From an uncultured Collinsella sp. (lineage in GTDB: Bacteria > Actinomycetota > Coriobacteriia > Coriobacteriales > Coriobacteriaceae): a stretch of DNA of 6,374 nt. Shown here one piece after another: positions 6,022 through 6,374 of this stretch; position 1 is the first letter of the stretch; each line of letters starts with the position of its first letter. Location: the NCBI GenBank assembly GCA_902478705.1, contig CABSMB010000083.1, forward strand, positions 1 through 6,374. The letters run 5' to 3'. The translations under genes were made by a program, and so were the position numbers. The notes below the pieces were generated by a model. The model made no database searches. It saw only the letters and a list, made by a program, of their open reading frames with translations, and was not told the origin of the DNA.

Positions 6022-6374
6022 CTACTCAGCGATGGTGACGCCCATGGAACGGGCGGTACCGGCGATGATCTTCTTGGCGGCGTCAATGTCGTTGGCATTG
6101 AGGTCCGGCATCTTGATCTCGGCGATCTTGGTGAGCTGCTCCTGGGAGAGCTGACCAACCTTGTCGGCCTGGGGCTTAGCAGAACCAGACTTGAGGTTCA
6201 GCTCCTTCTTGATGAGGTGAGCCGCCGGCGGGGTCTTGGTGATGAAGGAGAAGGACTTATCCTCGTAGACAGAGATCTCAACGGGGATGATGTCGCCCTT
6301 CTTGTCCTGCGTCTCGGCGTTAAAGGCCTGGCAGAACTGCATGATGTTCGCGCCAGCAGCGCCCAGGGCGGGGC
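6022..6374 (-). CDS. rplK: 50S ribosomal protein L11, 5' end beyond the window
   Basis: The visible part begins at the right edge with [18 protein letters not shown], the conserved N-terminal segment of L11, and ends at the TAG stop (6024-6022). The ATG at 6342 is an internal methionine and the frame stays open to base 6374, so roughly the first 20 codons are missing. L11 binds the GTPase-associated centre of 23S rRNA at the base of the stalk and is needed for RelA activation and termination factor function. The C-terminal rRNA-binding domain is present (about [21 protein letters not shown] through [16 protein letters not shown]). nusG and secE would be expected further upstream in the usual bacterial order. 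Confidence 0.96.
   Translation of the reverse strand, partial: PALGAAGANIMQFCQAFNAETQDKKGDIIPVEISVYEDKSFSFITKTPPAAHLIKKELNLKSGSAKPQADKVGQLSQEQLTKIAEIKMPDLNANDIDAAKKIIAGTARSMGVTIAE

Overview
The window looks like chromosomal DNA from a high-GC, gut-type actinobacterium. Coriobacteriia, and Collinsella or a relative, is my best guess. The guess rests on codon use rich in G and C, a cell-wall-anchored 5'-nucleotidase with an LAxTG-type sorting signal, strong AGGAGG ribosome binding sites, and the gene content. It comes from pattern recognition and not from a database search. Five protein genes and part of a sixth fill most of the window, and no stretch of 300 bases lacks a gene.

Left part, plus strand. 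Positions 1-1455 hold the C-terminal two thirds or so of a secreted 5'-nucleotidase/metallophosphatase, whose N-terminus lies outside the window. It ends in a proline-rich wall spacer, an LAATG sorting motif, a membrane helix and a short basic tail. A strong hairpin (1510-1541) follows. Next is a small MscS-type mechanosensitive channel (1586-2353) with a clear Shine-Dalgarno sequence of its own.

Middle part, plus strand. A two-gene operon (2448-5071) encodes a 638-residue cytoplasmic protein that joins a ParB-like N-terminal segment to a BMP/PnrA-like nucleoside-binding domain. A calcineurin-like metallophosphoesterase follows it with an ATGA overlap. This pair is the least understood content of the window. 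It is bracketed by two copies of a 37-base hairpin repeat (2354-2390 and 5070-5106), 35/37 identical and in opposite orientation. Each copy overlaps the stop codon of the gene before it.

Right part, minus strand. rplA (ribosomal protein L1) and the 3' end of rplK (L11) are read leftwards and converge on the phosphoesterase gene. A bidirectional terminator (5122-5160) separates the two directions. The rplK-rplA gap is 117 bases and contains three potential RNA hairpins.

Functionally, the nucleotidase releases nucleosides at the cell surface, and the BMP-like domain belongs to a fold that binds nucleosides. A link between them is possible but is only inference, because the genes are not in one operon and no transporter genes are visible.
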